Below, piece by piece: positions 8,890-18,230 of a stretch of 64,000 nt of DNA (positions within the stretch are counted from its first letter, which is position 1; each line of letters starts with the position of its first letter). The notes beneath the pieces were generated by a model, which was not told where the DNA came from, did no database searches, and saw only the letters and a list, made by a program, of their open reading frames with translations. The translations under genes and the position numbers were made by a program. The DNA lies in the NCBI RefSeq assembly GCF_001678905.1, contig NZ_CP012117.1, positions 1,674,001-1,738,000 on the forward strand. The letters are read 5' to 3'. This DNA is from Dermabacter vaginalis. Its GTDB lineage: Bacteria > Actinomycetota > Actinomycetes > Actinomycetales > Dermabacteraceae.

Positions 8890-10521
8890 CTAGTGCTCCA
8901 CGCGCACGGTCATTCCCGTCGCGCGCGCAGCGTTGGCGATAAGCGGGAGAGTCGTCACGAGGGTGCCGCCATCATCTGCCGCGATCGCCTGTGACCATGA
9001 GCCGCGGTAGAGACCGCCATCCTGAGAAACGACGATCACGCCGGCAATCGATGAGGGATCCTCGGCCAGGTCGCTTGCGGCTAAGGTCAGGGAATGCCCC
9101 GCCTCGAGCTCGTGTGCTGCACCCGTTCCTATTGAGCCATCGCGCTTGATGACGGCGACGCTCAGTTGCGCGCCGCTCTCGCTTTCGAGGGTAAGGGTGC
9201 CACCCGCAGCACCGCGTCCAAGGGCAAGAATCGACGCCGAGTCGATGCCTTCCCCGGGGGTGTACGTCGCAAAATCCTCCGGAAGTCCCACCGTATCGCC
9301 CTGGCGGGCGCCGCTCGCCACCCGGGAGTTCACGGTTCCCACAACGGACGATCGTGCGCTCACAACGATCGTGTAGGTGCCACTGTCGAGGCCCTCAAGC
9401 GCGGTATCGATGCTCGCTCCCTGGCCCGGGTCCTTCACCTCCCACTCTTTCATCAGGGCGCCTTTCGAATCGAAGGCGCGGGCCGTGGCAATCGAGTCCT
9501 CGGCACGCACTGATGCGGGGTCGCCCGGCGCTCCTCCTCGCGCAGTACGCGCGAGCGCAAGGTGAGCGGAACCACCATCGCGCACCGCAACTCCCGGGAA
9601 CACAAGCGTACTTTCCGGAGTGCTCGGTTGAACGTGCTCGGTGCCCATGGGCACGAGACCGTCGCGTCTCACGAGCTCGGCACTCATCGCGAGTGCGGTT
9701 CCGTGAACTTCAACATCGAGTGCCACGGTTTCGCGCTCGTCAACGAGCGTCGCAAGCGGAACTCGAATGGTCTCACCTGGGCCCACGACAATGTCGGACC
9801 CCTGTGTAGCCGGTTCAACCCCATTTTCTGAAAAAGCCGTCACGCGAGCGCGAGATGCGCGGCTGCCAGGGTTGATCAGGACGAGAGCGTCTGAGGTGCC
9901 CGCGCGCGTCGTGAGTCCCGCAAACGACGCCGCCGTTGTCGCCCTCGCGCAGCGCGAGAGTGCAAAGCCGCGGTAGTCTCCACTCCCCGTCACGTGCGCC
10001 TGAGTTGCCTCCACAACGGGCTCGGCTCCGTCTGCGGTGCTCGCGGTCACGACACTCGAGTTTTCGAGAGTCTCGAGGCTGTACACGGCATTGAGCAGCG
10101 CACTCGTTGCCGGATCGACCTCGGTCGCGTTTCCCTCGGCATCAAGGCGAGCAATTCGAGGGGCAGCATCCTTGCCGCCGGCGTCAGACGGACCGGGCTT
10201 GAAGCTGGTCTGTGAACTCTGTTCAACCCCGTAGAGGGCATTGGAGGTGGGATCGAGGGCGATCGCACTCATTGACACCGTTGACGCGGGCGCGCCGCCG
10301 GCGAAGTCGGCGTCTCCAGCGCTCTCACCCGCTTGGCGCGCGTCGATCGGCCCCTGGCAGGCCCGAACGGCCCGTGTAGAGGTCGACGTCGCGGTCGCGA
10401 GGCTCGCTTTGGTCAAGGTTTTTTCGGGAACAACAATCACGACGCTTGCGACCAGGACGAGGATGGCGCAGACCACGAGCGCAGCGAGGGGTGCCCGTGA
10501 GTTTTCGCGATTACCAGTCAT
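8890..10521 (-). CDS. DUF5719 family membrane-anchored extracytoplasmic protein
   Basis: 543 residues with one N-terminal transmembrane helix at about 13-33 and a long Ala/Ser/Thr/Val-rich, beta-type extracellular part with a few Cys (RACQG, LSRCARA). It matches the DUF5719 proteins that follow a giant GT2-type membrane protein in actinobacteria; no enzymatic motif is visible. ATG at 10519-10521 overlaps the glycosyltransferase stop (ATGA) and has GAGGAG upstream, so the two are co-translated and probably work together at the envelope. Confidence 0.75.
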   Translation of the reverse strand: MTGNRENSRAPLAALVVCAILVLVASVVIVVPEKTLTKASLATATSTSTRAVRACQGPIDARQAGESAGDADFAGGAPASTVSMSAIALDPTSNALYGVEQSSQTSFKPGPSDAGGKDAAPRIARLDAEGNATEVDPATSALLNAVYSLETLENSSVVTASTADGAEPVVEATQAHVTGSGDYRGFALSRCARATTAASFAGLTTRAGTSDALVLINPGSRASRARVTAFSENGVEPATQGSDIVVGPGETIRVPLATLVDERETVALDVEVHGTALAMSAELVRRDGLVPMGTEHVQPSTPESTLVFPGVAVRDGGSAHLALARTARGGAPGDPASVRAEDSIATARAFDSKGALMKEWEVKDPGQGASIDTALEGLDSGTYTIVVSARSSVVGTVNSRVASGARQGDTVGLPEDFATYTPGEGIDSASILALGRGAAGGTLTLESESGAQLSVAVIKRDGSIGTGAAHELEAGHSLTLAASDLAEDPSSIAGVIVVSQDGGLYRGSWSQAIAADDGGTLVTTLPLIANAARATGMTVRVEH

Positions 10522-13500
10522 CGTTTCTCCTCGCTTCGGTTGCGTCTTGGAACCGCAGCGAGCGCACAGATGATGAGACCTATGACGGTCACAATTCCCG
10601 CACCGAACTGCAAATCGTCTCGGTACGACACCTCGAGGTGGCCGTGTTCTCCCGCGGGAACGATAAAGCCCTGCTTCCAGGTGTCGAGAATCGTGGGCCT
10701 GAGCTCTTCGCCGTCGAGTGTTGCCCTCCAGTGTGGATCGCTGCGCACGGCGAGTGCGAGCTCACGCTCCGTGTTAGAGGCGTCAACCGTGCCGGTCACG
10801 CGGGTTCGTTCGGCGTTAAGGGGGGTGACCTCCCCGTTCGCACCCGAGGCGGCCGTGAGGTGCGCGCGAGGGCTCGCGCCCGCTACTCGCCACAGACCGC
10901 CCATGTCACTCGACGTCACGAAGTCAAGCTGCGGGGCAGCGGCAAGCGCATCGTAAAGGCGAGCTTGCGCGCCCGGCTCCCCCATGACAACAACGTACCC
11001 GATGGCGAAATCGGCGAGATCCACCTTGGCCTCGGCTCCGATTTCCGAACCAAGCGCGCTCGCGACGGCCCGGGCGAGGGCATCCTCAGCTGCATCGGAT
11101 GGTTGGCCACGTTCTGCCGCTCGAGCCCGCGCAGTTTCATACGCCGCGGAGGAGTCGTCGACACTCATATGCGCGCCATTCACAAGATGCGCCCGCACCT
11201 CACCGCGTGAATCCTCATGCAGCACCAACGTGCGTGTGCGCTCAGTTCCCGCGGACGAATCTACGGCGACCGCAGGAATTTCGCTACTCGCACGGCGCTC
11301 AACCTCGAGTGCACCGCTCCCTTTCGCGGTCCAGAGCCCAGCAGACGCCACGAGCGCCACAAGACACAGCCCTTGCACCGCAAATGCCGCGATTTTCTGT
11401 GCACCGTTAGCGGGTGCGTGGGAGCTTCTGGCCATTGCGTCCCCCACGCAAATGAGCCCAACGATCGCCGCACCACTTGCCACCATGAGCGCCGCACCAG
11501 GGTAGGCGGTGTGGGGGGTGGAGCCCTCAAAGCCCACTACCGTGCGCTGTGAAACCCACGCGAGAGCCACGGCACCGGCAAGCGCAAGCCCGCTTATCCG
11601 ACCGGTGAGGCCCGCCGTGTGGCGTAGGAATCCGGATACGACGGTCGCGGCCACGGAAATCATCGCAGGCATGAACAACAGGCCCAGTGTCCACCAGCTC
11701 GATCCCGCGCCGAGTATCTGCGCGACGGGGTCAGCGGGCGTCGGCGTAAGGGCGAGAAGGCGCATGACTCCCGGGGCCTCAAACGCCAGCGGCATACCCG
11801 CGTTCGCGAGAAGAGTCTCAGGCCGGGCGAGGTAGTCCGGCAGCGTGCCGAGGTGAAGGAAAAGTGTCGGGAGCGCCACCCACCACAAGCGTTTGCGACG
11901 CCCGGGGACAAACGGCGCCACGGCTGCCGTGCCAAGGAAAAAGAGAACGGCAAGGGCCGGCTGCACGAGCGAGACGATAGCGACCATGAACCCCGCCATT
12001 GCGGCAGCGGGGATGCTCGCTTGCGAAACCTTATGCGGGAGCCCCACGGCTCGCGCGAAGAAAAGCGTGGCCAGGGGAACGGCAACGCCGAGAAGCATAA
12101 GGGGCCAGCGCCCCTCGAGCACGGCACACACAAAAGCGGGAGAAAGCACCCACGCGAGAGTCGCGATGATGCGCACCACGATGCTTCGCGTCACGGTACC
12201 GCTTGCGCACCACGCCGCTATCGCACTCAAGGCAATGCCCGTGAGAAGAATCCAGGCACTCACGCTCGCGCCGCTCACGGGGATAAGCGCCATCACTCGC
12301 GCGAGAAGATCCGCCGGCCCCTCAGCGCCAAGGCCGCCGGGAAGCCACGCCGATGTCACGATGTCCCAGTTATCATGCGCGTTCGACGCGAGAGGAAGGT
12401 AGTGGGCGCCCCCTAAAGTGCCCTCTCCAATGAGAGGGCGTACCGCGAAGAGCCCACCGACGAGGGACGCGAGAGCGACGATGACCGTCCAGGCCGTGTG
12501 CCGACCATAATCAGCATCGTCGAGACCATGGCGCGTTCCTGCGATGCCCCAGCTCGTCCGGCGAATCATCCGCGTACGCTCATCGTCAGCGAACATGGAG
12601 GTCCACCATGCGTCGAGTCGCTCACGCATCGCCACCTTGCGTGGCATGTAAAGAGCGCTCATGCGCTTACGCGACATGCGGGCCCTGCCCGCCGCCTTCC
12701 GGGAGCGCACCAGGACCCCGGGGGCCTTCGCAAAAACCCTGAGGAACGCGAGAAACTCGTGCTTAACCGCATGCGCATCGTGGCGCGTGACCGCACGCGC
12801 CATGCGCGCGAGGGTGACCAGGGGCAGGGCGATAAGAGTCAAAAGCGCCAGCGGAAGGGAGCGGAACTTCACGAGCGAAAGGACCTGCGAAGACCGGTAC
12901 CGAAAATCCTGTGGACGCGTACGGATATCGTGCGGGATACGGGTGGAGGCGGATGGCACGACCTTGACGCGCTCACCCGCGCGCCACACCCGCTGGGAGA
13001 GGTCGATGTCGTCCCACGGTGCCGTAAGGGCAGGATCCAAGCCACGAAGCTTATCGAACGTGCGAGCCCTCACAAGCAGGCCCGGAGCCGTGACCGCGAG
13101 GACCTCGCTGCGCCAGTCAGTTTGTCCCTGGTCGATCTCACCCGGATCCACACTCGTGAGGAGCCTATGGGAGTGCGTGAGAGAAAGGCCCAGATCCACG
13201 AGGCGCGAGGCGGGACGATCGAGATCGTCGAACGCAAGATGCTTGGTGCCAACAAGGCCCACCGTTGGGTCCTGTTCGAGAGCGTCTTCGAGCTCCTCGA
13301 GACACGTTGCGCTTGGGACCGCTGCGCCGTCAAGGATCCACAGCCATGACTCACCATCACCGCTGCGCTTACGCCGGCGACCAGCTCCACTCGAGCCGTG
13401 GCGTTCGCGAGTGTCCTCCCTCAGCCGTTCAGGGACGAGCGCTGTGTGGGTCGCAGTTCGTTCTTCGCGCCGTTCCTCGCGGTCGAGATTGATGTCTCTC

Positions 13501-14087
13501 GCTCGTCGCCCAAGCGTCCCACTCGTGAGGTACGCTCGCTTTTCCCAGTCGAGATCACGGGCCGAATGCACCGTTGGCTCGGCCTCACCGGAAACAGAGA
13601 GGGGTTCCGACGCTTGCTCGGCGACCGTCGGACTTTCCTCCTCGTGCTGTGCCCGCCCGCCAAACGCGGGGTTCAGAAGAGTGAAATTACGCGGCGCATT
13701 CTCATTTTCGCCCGCGGCCTGCGTTGGCGCTGAGGTCTCCTGCCCACGCGCAGCTTGAGTGTCGCTAGCGTGCCGGCGCTCCGGCAACTCGGTTCGGGGG
13801 CGATCCCGCCGGGCCGTCTTTGCTTCTTCAACGGCGCTCTCGAGATCCTCGACAATCGTGTCGCGACGCGCGTGAGCCGGGTAAACGCGTAGCAGGTCGA
13901 GGAGTCCCTCGTCGCGCGCCGCCTCGAGACCGTCTCGCAGTTCTTTGGTGGCCGATTCCACAACGGCGGTGAGCACGCACGCGGGACGGACTGACTGGGT
14001 GCGCACCGACTCGAGGGTGCGTTTGACATCCTCGATTCCGTGGGTAGCGGAAACGAGGATGAGAGCGGCAACGTCCCGTTCGGTCAC
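10518..14087 (-). CDS. Giant membrane GT2-type glycosyltransferase with a long charged insertion
   Basis: About 1190 residues: an N-terminal GT2-like fold (ALILVSATHGIEDVKRTLESV; LDPALTAPWDDIDLSQRVWRAGE), then roughly 12 hydrophobic helices from residue 400 onward, and an extracytoplasmic C-terminal part ending in one more helix. The expected acidic DxD reads WILDGAAVP, so activity is uncertain. Between the first strands and this motif (about 96-247) lies a hydrophilic Arg/Glu-rich insertion of about 150 residues absent from ordinary GT2 domains; it holds one palindromic element. GTG at 14085-14087 is preferred over a TTG 9 bases upstream because GGCGG is better placed. Donor and acceptor are unknown; probably a cell-envelope glycan enzyme. 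Confidence 0.8.
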   Translation of the reverse strand: MTERDVAALILVSATHGIEDVKRTLESVRTQSVRPACVLTAVVESATKELRDGLEAARDEGLLDLLRVYPAHARRDTIVEDLESAVEEAKTARRDRPRTELPERRHASDTQAARGQETSAPTQAAGENENAPRNFTLLNPAFGGRAQHEEESPTVAEQASEPLSVSGEAEPTVHSARDLDWEKRAYLTSGTLGRRARDINLDREERREERTATHTALVPERLREDTRERHGSSGAGRRRKRSGDGESWLWILDGAAVPSATCLEELEDALEQDPTVGLVGTKHLAFDDLDRPASRLVDLGLSLTHSHRLLTSVDPGEIDQGQTDWRSEVLAVTAPGLLVRARTFDKLRGLDPALTAPWDDIDLSQRVWRAGERVKVVPSASTRIPHDIRTRPQDFRYRSSQVLSLVKFRSLPLALLTLIALPLVTLARMARAVTRHDAHAVKHEFLAFLRVFAKAPGVLVRSRKAAGRARMSRKRMSALYMPRKVAMRERLDAWWTSMFADDERTRMIRRTSWGIAGTRHGLDDADYGRHTAWTVIVALASLVGGLFAVRPLIGEGTLGGAHYLPLASNAHDNWDIVTSAWLPGGLGAEGPADLLARVMALIPVSGASVSAWILLTGIALSAIAAWCASGTVTRSIVVRIIATLAWVLSPAFVCAVLEGRWPLMLLGVAVPLATLFFARAVGLPHKVSQASIPAAAMAGFMVAIVSLVQPALAVLFFLGTAAVAPFVPGRRKRLWWVALPTLFLHLGTLPDYLARPETLLANAGMPLAFEAPGVMRLLALTPTPADPVAQILGAGSSWWTLGLLFMPAMISVAATVVSGFLRHTAGLTGRISGLALAGAVALAWVSQRTVVGFEGSTPHTAYPGAALMVASGAAIVGLICVGDAMARSSHAPANGAQKIAAFAVQGLCLVALVASAGLWTAKGSGALEVERRASSEIPAVAVDSSAGTERTRTLVLHEDSRGEVRAHLVNGAHMSVDDSSAAYETARARAAERGQPSDAAEDALARAVASALGSEIGAEAKVDLADFAIGYVVVMGEPGAQARLYDALAAAPQLDFVTSSDMGGLWRVAGASPRAHLTAASGANGEVTPLNAERTRVTGTVDASNTERELALAVRSDPHWRATLDGEELRPTILDTWKQGFIVPAGEHGHLEVSYRDDLQFGAGIVTVIGLIICALAAVPRRNRSEEKR
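13607..13631 (+). repeat. 25-nt palindromic element, copy A
   Basis: Reads CCGACGCTTGC TCG GCGACCGTCGG. The ends CCGACG and CGTCGG are complementary, giving a 6-bp stem. It differs from the copies at 38238 and 44774 by two bases each. It lies in the hydrophilic insertion of the giant glycosyltransferase gene (minus-strand frame: SPTVAEQASE). Confidence 0.8.
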
Positions 14088-14117
14088 CGGGCACAACCGC
14101 CGATCAGCAAAGAAAAG

Positions 14118-14420
14118 CTAGAGCGCACGCTTCTTGAGCTTGCGGCGCTCGCGCTCCGAAAGGCCGCCCCAAATACCAAATCGTTCATCATTCGCGAGAG
14201 CGTACTCGAGGCACTCGGCACGCACCTCACACGAGATGCAGACCTTCTTTGCCTCGCGAGTCGAGCCGCCCTTCTCCGGGAAGAACGCTTCCGGGTCGGT
14301 TTGGGCGCACAGAGCGCGCTCTTGCCACGAGCCCTCGCCCTCGCCCTCGGGGAGCAGCGAGGAGAACTCGACCAGAGTGAGCTCGCGGCGAGCATCATCC
14401 TCGAATGCCTGGAGGGTCAT
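14118..14420 (-). CDS. whiB: WhiB-family iron-sulfur transcription factor (WhiB2/WhmD type)
   Basis: Redox-responsive regulator; WhiB2-type members control septation and cell division. The 100 residues carry the four [4Fe-4S] ligands Cys38, Cys61, Cys64 and Cys70 (C-x22-C-x2-C-x5-C), the GIWGG turn at 83-87, and a basic DNA-contact tail (RERRKLKKRAL). ATG at 14418-14420 is chosen over upstream in-frame codons because AAAGGA lies 5-6 bases before it. A recognisable promoter and a stem-loop lie in the leader. The assignment to WhiB2 rather than another WhiB is inferred. Confidence 0.92.
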   Translation of the reverse strand: MTLQAFEDDARRELTLVEFSSLLPEGEGEGSWQERALCAQTDPEAFFPEKGGSTREAKKVCISCEVRAECLEYALANDERFGIWGGLSERERRKLKKRAL

Positions 14421-14481
14421 GAGGGTCCTTTCGAGAGTACGGGCGATGTTGTTGACGGTTACTGCCGATGCTCCGCGAACA

Positions 14482-14495
14482 CCCCGCAAGCGGGG
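14482..14495 (-). other. Stem-loop in the whiB leader
   Basis: CCCCG, a CAAG loop and CGGGG form a perfect 5-bp GC stem, 62 bases before the whiB start and about 30 bases after the predicted transcription start. It could affect leader stability or translation; no T run follows, so it is not a plain terminator. Confidence 0.4.
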
Positions 14496-14532
14496 CTAGA
14501 GTTGTCCTGGAGCCGTTCGGCGTTAGCACTAA

Positions 14533-14561
14533 AATACACCGATGTAACTTAGGCGCGTCAA
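14533..14561 (-). promoter_or_regulatory. whiB promoter
   Basis: On the minus strand TTGACG (14556-14561) is followed by a 17-base spacer and TGTATT (14533-14538); an overlapping TATTTT gives a 19-base spacer. The -35 is near consensus. The implied leader is about 105 bases. Confidence 0.6.
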
Positions 14562-14672
14562 GCCGCTTTTGAGAATCTTGAGAGTTATGATCTTCCACTT
14601 TAAGGCGCTGCGAGCGAAGAAACCCAGCGACGCTATCACCGCCTGACACCCTGACCTGCAAAGGAACCTCAT

Positions 14673-15938
14673 ATGCCCGCACGCCATCTCCCCGGGGACG
14701 AACCGTTCTTCCGCGAATGGAACGCGCATCACGGGCCGTATACTCGCTCACGCTCACGAGCAAAAATTTTCGCTCGAGCGATCAGTCTCGACACTTCGCC
14801 GAGCGTTCCCGTCATCGGGGTTGTCGGGTCAAAGGGCAAGGGATCGGCGGTCGCCGCCACTACCCAGTACCTCATGACGCTCGGGTACACCGTGGGCACG
14901 ATCTCCTCTCCCCCGTTCCTCACCAACCGCGAACGCATACGACTCAACGCCAAGCCGCTTCCTGAAAGCGACTACAACGCGCTTGCCTCGCGCGTATCAC
15001 ACGCACTCACCCTCATGCCTCCTGTGGAGGACACAGGAGGCTACCTCGCCCCTACGGGGCTCTTCACACTCGCGGGAGCCGACTACCTCCTTCGCCACGG
15101 CGTCGATGCTCTCGTCATCGAAGAAGGGCTCGGAGGGGCAACCGACGAAATCTCGCAGTTTCGTCTCGACACTCTCGTCGTCACCCCCGTGTTCCTCGAA
15201 CACGAAGGTGTCATCGGTGACACCGTCGACGCGATCGCTCGGAACCTTGTTGGCGCGGGCGATGAGCGCACCCGAGAGGTGGTGTTCCCCGAGACTCTCT
15301 GCCGCGAGGCCCGCGAAGCCATCGACCAGCTTCTCCCAAACGCCACTCGCCACGAAGTGTCCGCGCCGAAGGACCTCGGTTTCGGTCCTCTCACCTCCAT
15401 GAACGTCGCAACGGGATACGCTGCGGCCTCCGTCACCCACGCGGCGCTGCAGAACCTGCTCCCCTCCCCCATTCAGCACAAAGAGGCCTTCCGCCTCGCC
15501 AGCACACTGCACCTTCCCGGCCGCTCCTCCCTCGTACACGCTCACGGGACCCGGTGGCTTCTCGATGCGGCTATCTCCCGCGAAGGCGTCGCCTCCGCTC
15601 TCGAGAATGCGCGCAGCACGGGCCAATTCGACGACGCCCACACCCTCGTGTGCATGCCGGATATCAAAGACATTGCAAGCATTCTCGACCTCCTCGAGAA
15701 AGACCGCACGATCCTTGCGACAACGCACGAGGACCACCTGTTCTTCGAAAACTACCCCTCAGACTGGGAAACCTTGCCGCTCGACCAATCACTCGCCACC
15801 ATGAAAAGCCGAGCCACGAGCGTCATCGCCCTAGGGACCATGAGCTTTGCGGCCGAAATGGCGGCCTATCTCGAACTCGACACAGAACACTGGATCTCCC
15901 CGGGTAGCGAACCCTGCCCAGACAAGGCGACGAAATGA
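14673..15938 (+). CDS. FolC-like Mur ligase-fold protein (divergent folylpolyglutamate synthase homologue)
   Basis: 421 residues with the FolC layout: P-loop GSKGKGS at 52-58 (FolC usually GTNGKGS), the region SSPPFLTNRERIRLN, and EEGLGGATDEIS in place of EVGLGGRLDATN. In the C-terminal half the usual DGAHNP loop is replaced by LLDAAISREG, so the phosphate-binding His is missing. It may be a diverged FolC with another substrate. AAAGGA before ATG 14673 fixes the start. The gene overlaps the TIGR03089 gene by ATGA. The family assignment is fair; the folate function is doubtful. Confidence 0.65.
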   Translation: MPARHLPGDEPFFREWNAHHGPYTRSRSRAKIFARAISLDTSPSVPVIGVVGSKGKGSAVAATTQYLMTLGYTVGTISSPPFLTNRERIRLNAKPLPESDYNALASRVSHALTLMPPVEDTGGYLAPTGLFTLAGADYLLRHGVDALVIEEGLGGATDEISQFRLDTLVVTPVFLEHEGVIGDTVDAIARNLVGAGDERTREVVFPETLCREAREAIDQLLPNATRHEVSAPKDLGFGPLTSMNVATGYAAASVTHAALQNLLPSPIQHKEAFRLASTLHLPGRSSLVHAHGTRWLLDAAISREGVASALENARSTGQFDDAHTLVCMPDIKDIASILDLLEKDRTILATTHEDHLFFENYPSDWETLPLDQSLATMKSRATSVIALGTMSFAAEMAAYLELDTEHWISPGSEPCPDKATK

Positions 15939-16582
15939 GTGCTCTCCTTCAATCCCTCGATCGCATGGGCACCACCCCCGCCCTCGTGAGCTATGCCGAG
16001 GACGGCCGCACCGAACTCTCCGGCCGCGTCCTTGCCAACTGGATCATCAAATCGATCAACTTCTTCGCGAACGAACTGCTCGTGGACGAAGGCTTCACGC
16101 TCGTCCTCGACCTTCCCCCGCACTTTAAGCGCAGCGTTCTCCAGATTGCCGCGTGGCACCTCGGTGCGACCGTCTCCATCGCGGGCGTAGACGACCTCCC
16201 CGAGCACATCGATGTTCTCGCCACGTCACACCCCGACACGGCGCTCGCAGAGCGCGCCGAGGACGTCCTCGTCCTCGAAGCTCGCGCGCTGTCCCTCGCG
16301 TTCCCGGGCGAGATTCCCCCTCTCGCCCTTGACTGGGTCCAAGCCGTGCGAGCGGCAGGAGACGATCTCGAGGTTCCCCTCGGGGCCTTCACGGGGCCCT
16401 CACCTACGCCACGGCCCGAGTGGGGTTCCGCGCGAAGGGTGGGACTCGACGATATCGATCTCCAGGAGGCTGCCGAGGCACTCGCGGCATGGGAGGAAGG
16501 GCGTACGATCGTCGCGCCCTATACGAAGCTCGATGCCGCCACACGCACAGCCGAGGGCCTCGAAAGCACCTCCGAGGCTTAG
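15935..16582 (+). CDS. TIGR03089 family protein
   Basis: 215 residues of a small actinobacterial family resembling the N-terminal fold of acyl/adenylate-forming enzymes but lacking their AMP-binding motifs. Recognised from the start (SLDRMGTTPALVSY), the block ELSGRVLANWIIKSINFF and the hydrophobic AAWHLGATVSIAG. Function unknown. The ATG overlaps the stop of the FolC-like gene (ATGA), so the two are coupled. The 3' end overlaps the convergent ABC gene by 4 bases. Confidence 0.72.
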   Translation: MSALLQSLDRMGTTPALVSYAEDGRTELSGRVLANWIIKSINFFANELLVDEGFTLVLDLPPHFKRSVLQIAAWHLGATVSIAGVDDLPEHIDVLATSHPDTALAERAEDVLVLEARALSLAFPGEIPPLALDWVQAVRAAGDDLEVPLGAFTGPSPTPRPEWGSARRVGLDDIDLQEAAEALAAWEEGRTIVAPYTKLDAATRTAEGLESTSEA

Positions 16583-17322
16583 GCGCTTGCGCGCAGAGTT
16601 TCCACGCCCTCGGTGGGATCGCCGTCGAAGATCACGCGCCCCTTTTCGAGGACCACGATGCGCGTACACAACTCGGTGAGCATGTCGAGCTCGTGCGAAA
16701 CAATCACCATCGTCTTGCCGCTCTCCTGCATCTCACGAATCCTCGCGAGACACTTCCTCTGGAAGGGCTCGTCGCCCACCGCCAGAATCTCGTCAACAAG
16801 GAAAATATCAGGATCCGTGTGCACCGCGACTGCGAAGGCCAAGCGCAGAAACATTCCTGAGCTGTAGTACTTCACATCCGTGTCGATGAACTGCTCGATC
16901 TCACTGAACGCGACGATGTCATCGAAACACGCGTCAATCTCGCTTTTCGACATCCCGAGAATCGCACCATTGAGATACACATTCTCGCGACCCGACAGAT
17001 CCGGGTGGAAGCCCGCCCCCACCTCGATCAGACCGGCAACCTTGCCACGCACACTCACGCGACCGCTATCGGGGAAAAGCACACCCGAAATCGTCTTCAG
17101 GAGCGTGGACTTGCCCGAACCGTTAAACCCGATCAGCCCGACGGTCTCCCCCGCACGCACCGTCACGTCGACACCGTCGAGTGCCATGAACGTGTCACGG
17201 AGCTTCTTCCCCTTGAGGGCCGAAAACACGAGCTCTTTCAATGCCCTCGTGTGTCGCAGGGAGAACTCCTTGTACACGTTCTCGATACGCACCATTTCGC
17301 GTGGGGATTCAGAAACAGGCAT
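16579..17322 (-). CDS. wzt: Polysaccharide-export ABC transporter ATPase (Wzt/TagH/RfbE type)
   Basis: Energises export of a lipid-linked cell-wall glycan with the adjacent permease. 247 residues: Walker A GFNGSGKST (65-73), signature SSGMFLRL, Walker B IFLVDEILAVGD, and the switch His in VIVSHEL. It has no C-terminal carbohydrate-binding extension, as in mycobacterial Rv3781-type proteins. ATG at 17320-17322 shares a base with the permease stop; a GTG three bases earlier is equally possible. Confidence 0.9.
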   Translation of the reverse strand: MPVSESPREMVRIENVYKEFSLRHTRALKELVFSALKGKKLRDTFMALDGVDVTVRAGETVGLIGFNGSGKSTLLKTISGVLFPDSGRVSVRGKVAGLIEVGAGFHPDLSGRENVYLNGAILGMSKSEIDACFDDIVAFSEIEQFIDTDVKYYSSGMFLRLAFAVAVHTDPDIFLVDEILAVGDEPFQRKCLARIREMQESGKTMVIVSHELDMLTELCTRIVVLEKGRVIFDGDPTEGVETLRASA

Positions 17323-18230
17323 CACAGCTCCTGCGCAAATTTCCGCTTTGAGCGCTCAAACACGAACGTTCCCATCGCAAAGACCGCAACCGCGATCAGG
17401 AGCCCCGCCCACCAGAGCTCCGCGGCTTCAGCGCCAGCAGCAACCGTTGGCGCCGATGCGCCCGATTCGTCGAGCGCATGCGCCATCGGGCGCCAAAACG
17501 CTCCGTGGAAACACTCCACGACGATCGTGATCGGATTGAGCCTATAAAGCGTCCACCAGATGCTTCCTCCAATGGCCTCCTTCACCATTGCGAGTGCGTA
17601 CAGCACGGGCGAGGTCCACGTCGCCACCATGATGATGAGATCGACGAAGTTCTCAACATCGCGGAACGCCGCATTGAGGGCCGCCGCGAGCATGCCGAGC
17701 CCCACCGTAAAGACGAGCAGAATCACCATGCCGATGAGGAACCACCAGCCTTCGGCAATGCTCGGCCGCCACCCGAAAAGGCCGGCCCCCACCATGAGGA
17801 CGAGCACTTGCGGCACGAAGTGCACGAGCGCCACGAGCGCACTCGCCCATGGGAAAAGCTCAGAGGGGAGGTAAATTTTCGACACGAGCGGTGCATTCGA
17901 CGCGATCGAGCGCGTGCAGTTCCCGAACACCTCGCTGAAGAGGTTGATCACGATGATGCCGGAAAACAAATACGCCGCGTACGCGGGTAGTGAACGATTG
18001 AGCTGGAGGAACACACCGAGCGCGAGATAAAAGACCGCAAACTGCACCGCGGGCTTCGCGTAGCTCCACGCCATCCCAAGCACGCTACCGCGATAGCGCA
18101 CCCGCAGTTCCTTCCTCACGAGAAGCTTGAGAAGAAACCGCTCGTAGAAGGGGTTGAGCCAGCCCTTATCGCTTCCCGGGATACGCCAACCTTCAGTCTT
18201 CTCCGCACGCGTCAAAGACGGAATACTCAC
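17322..18230 (-). CDS. wzm: Polysaccharide-export ABC transporter permease (Wzm/TagG type)
   Basis: ABC-2 permease with six hydrophobic helices in about 302 residues; the family start LRVRYRGSVLGMAWSYAKP and the segment LVSKIYLPSELFPW are typical of glycan exporters such as Wzm and Rv3783. The GTG at 18228-18230 overlaps the stop of the GlfT2-like gene (GTGA). Order transferase-permease-ATPase with coupled starts implies one transcription unit that makes and exports the galactan. Confidence 0.91.
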   Translation of the reverse strand: MSIPSLTRAEKTEGWRIPGSDKGWLNPFYERFLLKLLVRKELRVRYRGSVLGMAWSYAKPAVQFAVFYLALGVFLQLNRSLPAYAAYLFSGIIVINLFSEVFGNCTRSIASNAPLVSKIYLPSELFPWASALVALVHFVPQVLVLMVGAGLFGWRPSIAEGWWFLIGMVILLVFTVGLGMLAAALNAAFRDVENFVDLIIMVATWTSPVLYALAMVKEAIGGSIWWTLYRLNPITIVVECFHGAFWRPMAHALDESGASAPTVAAGAEAAELWWAGLLIAVAVFAMGTFVFERSKRKFAQEL

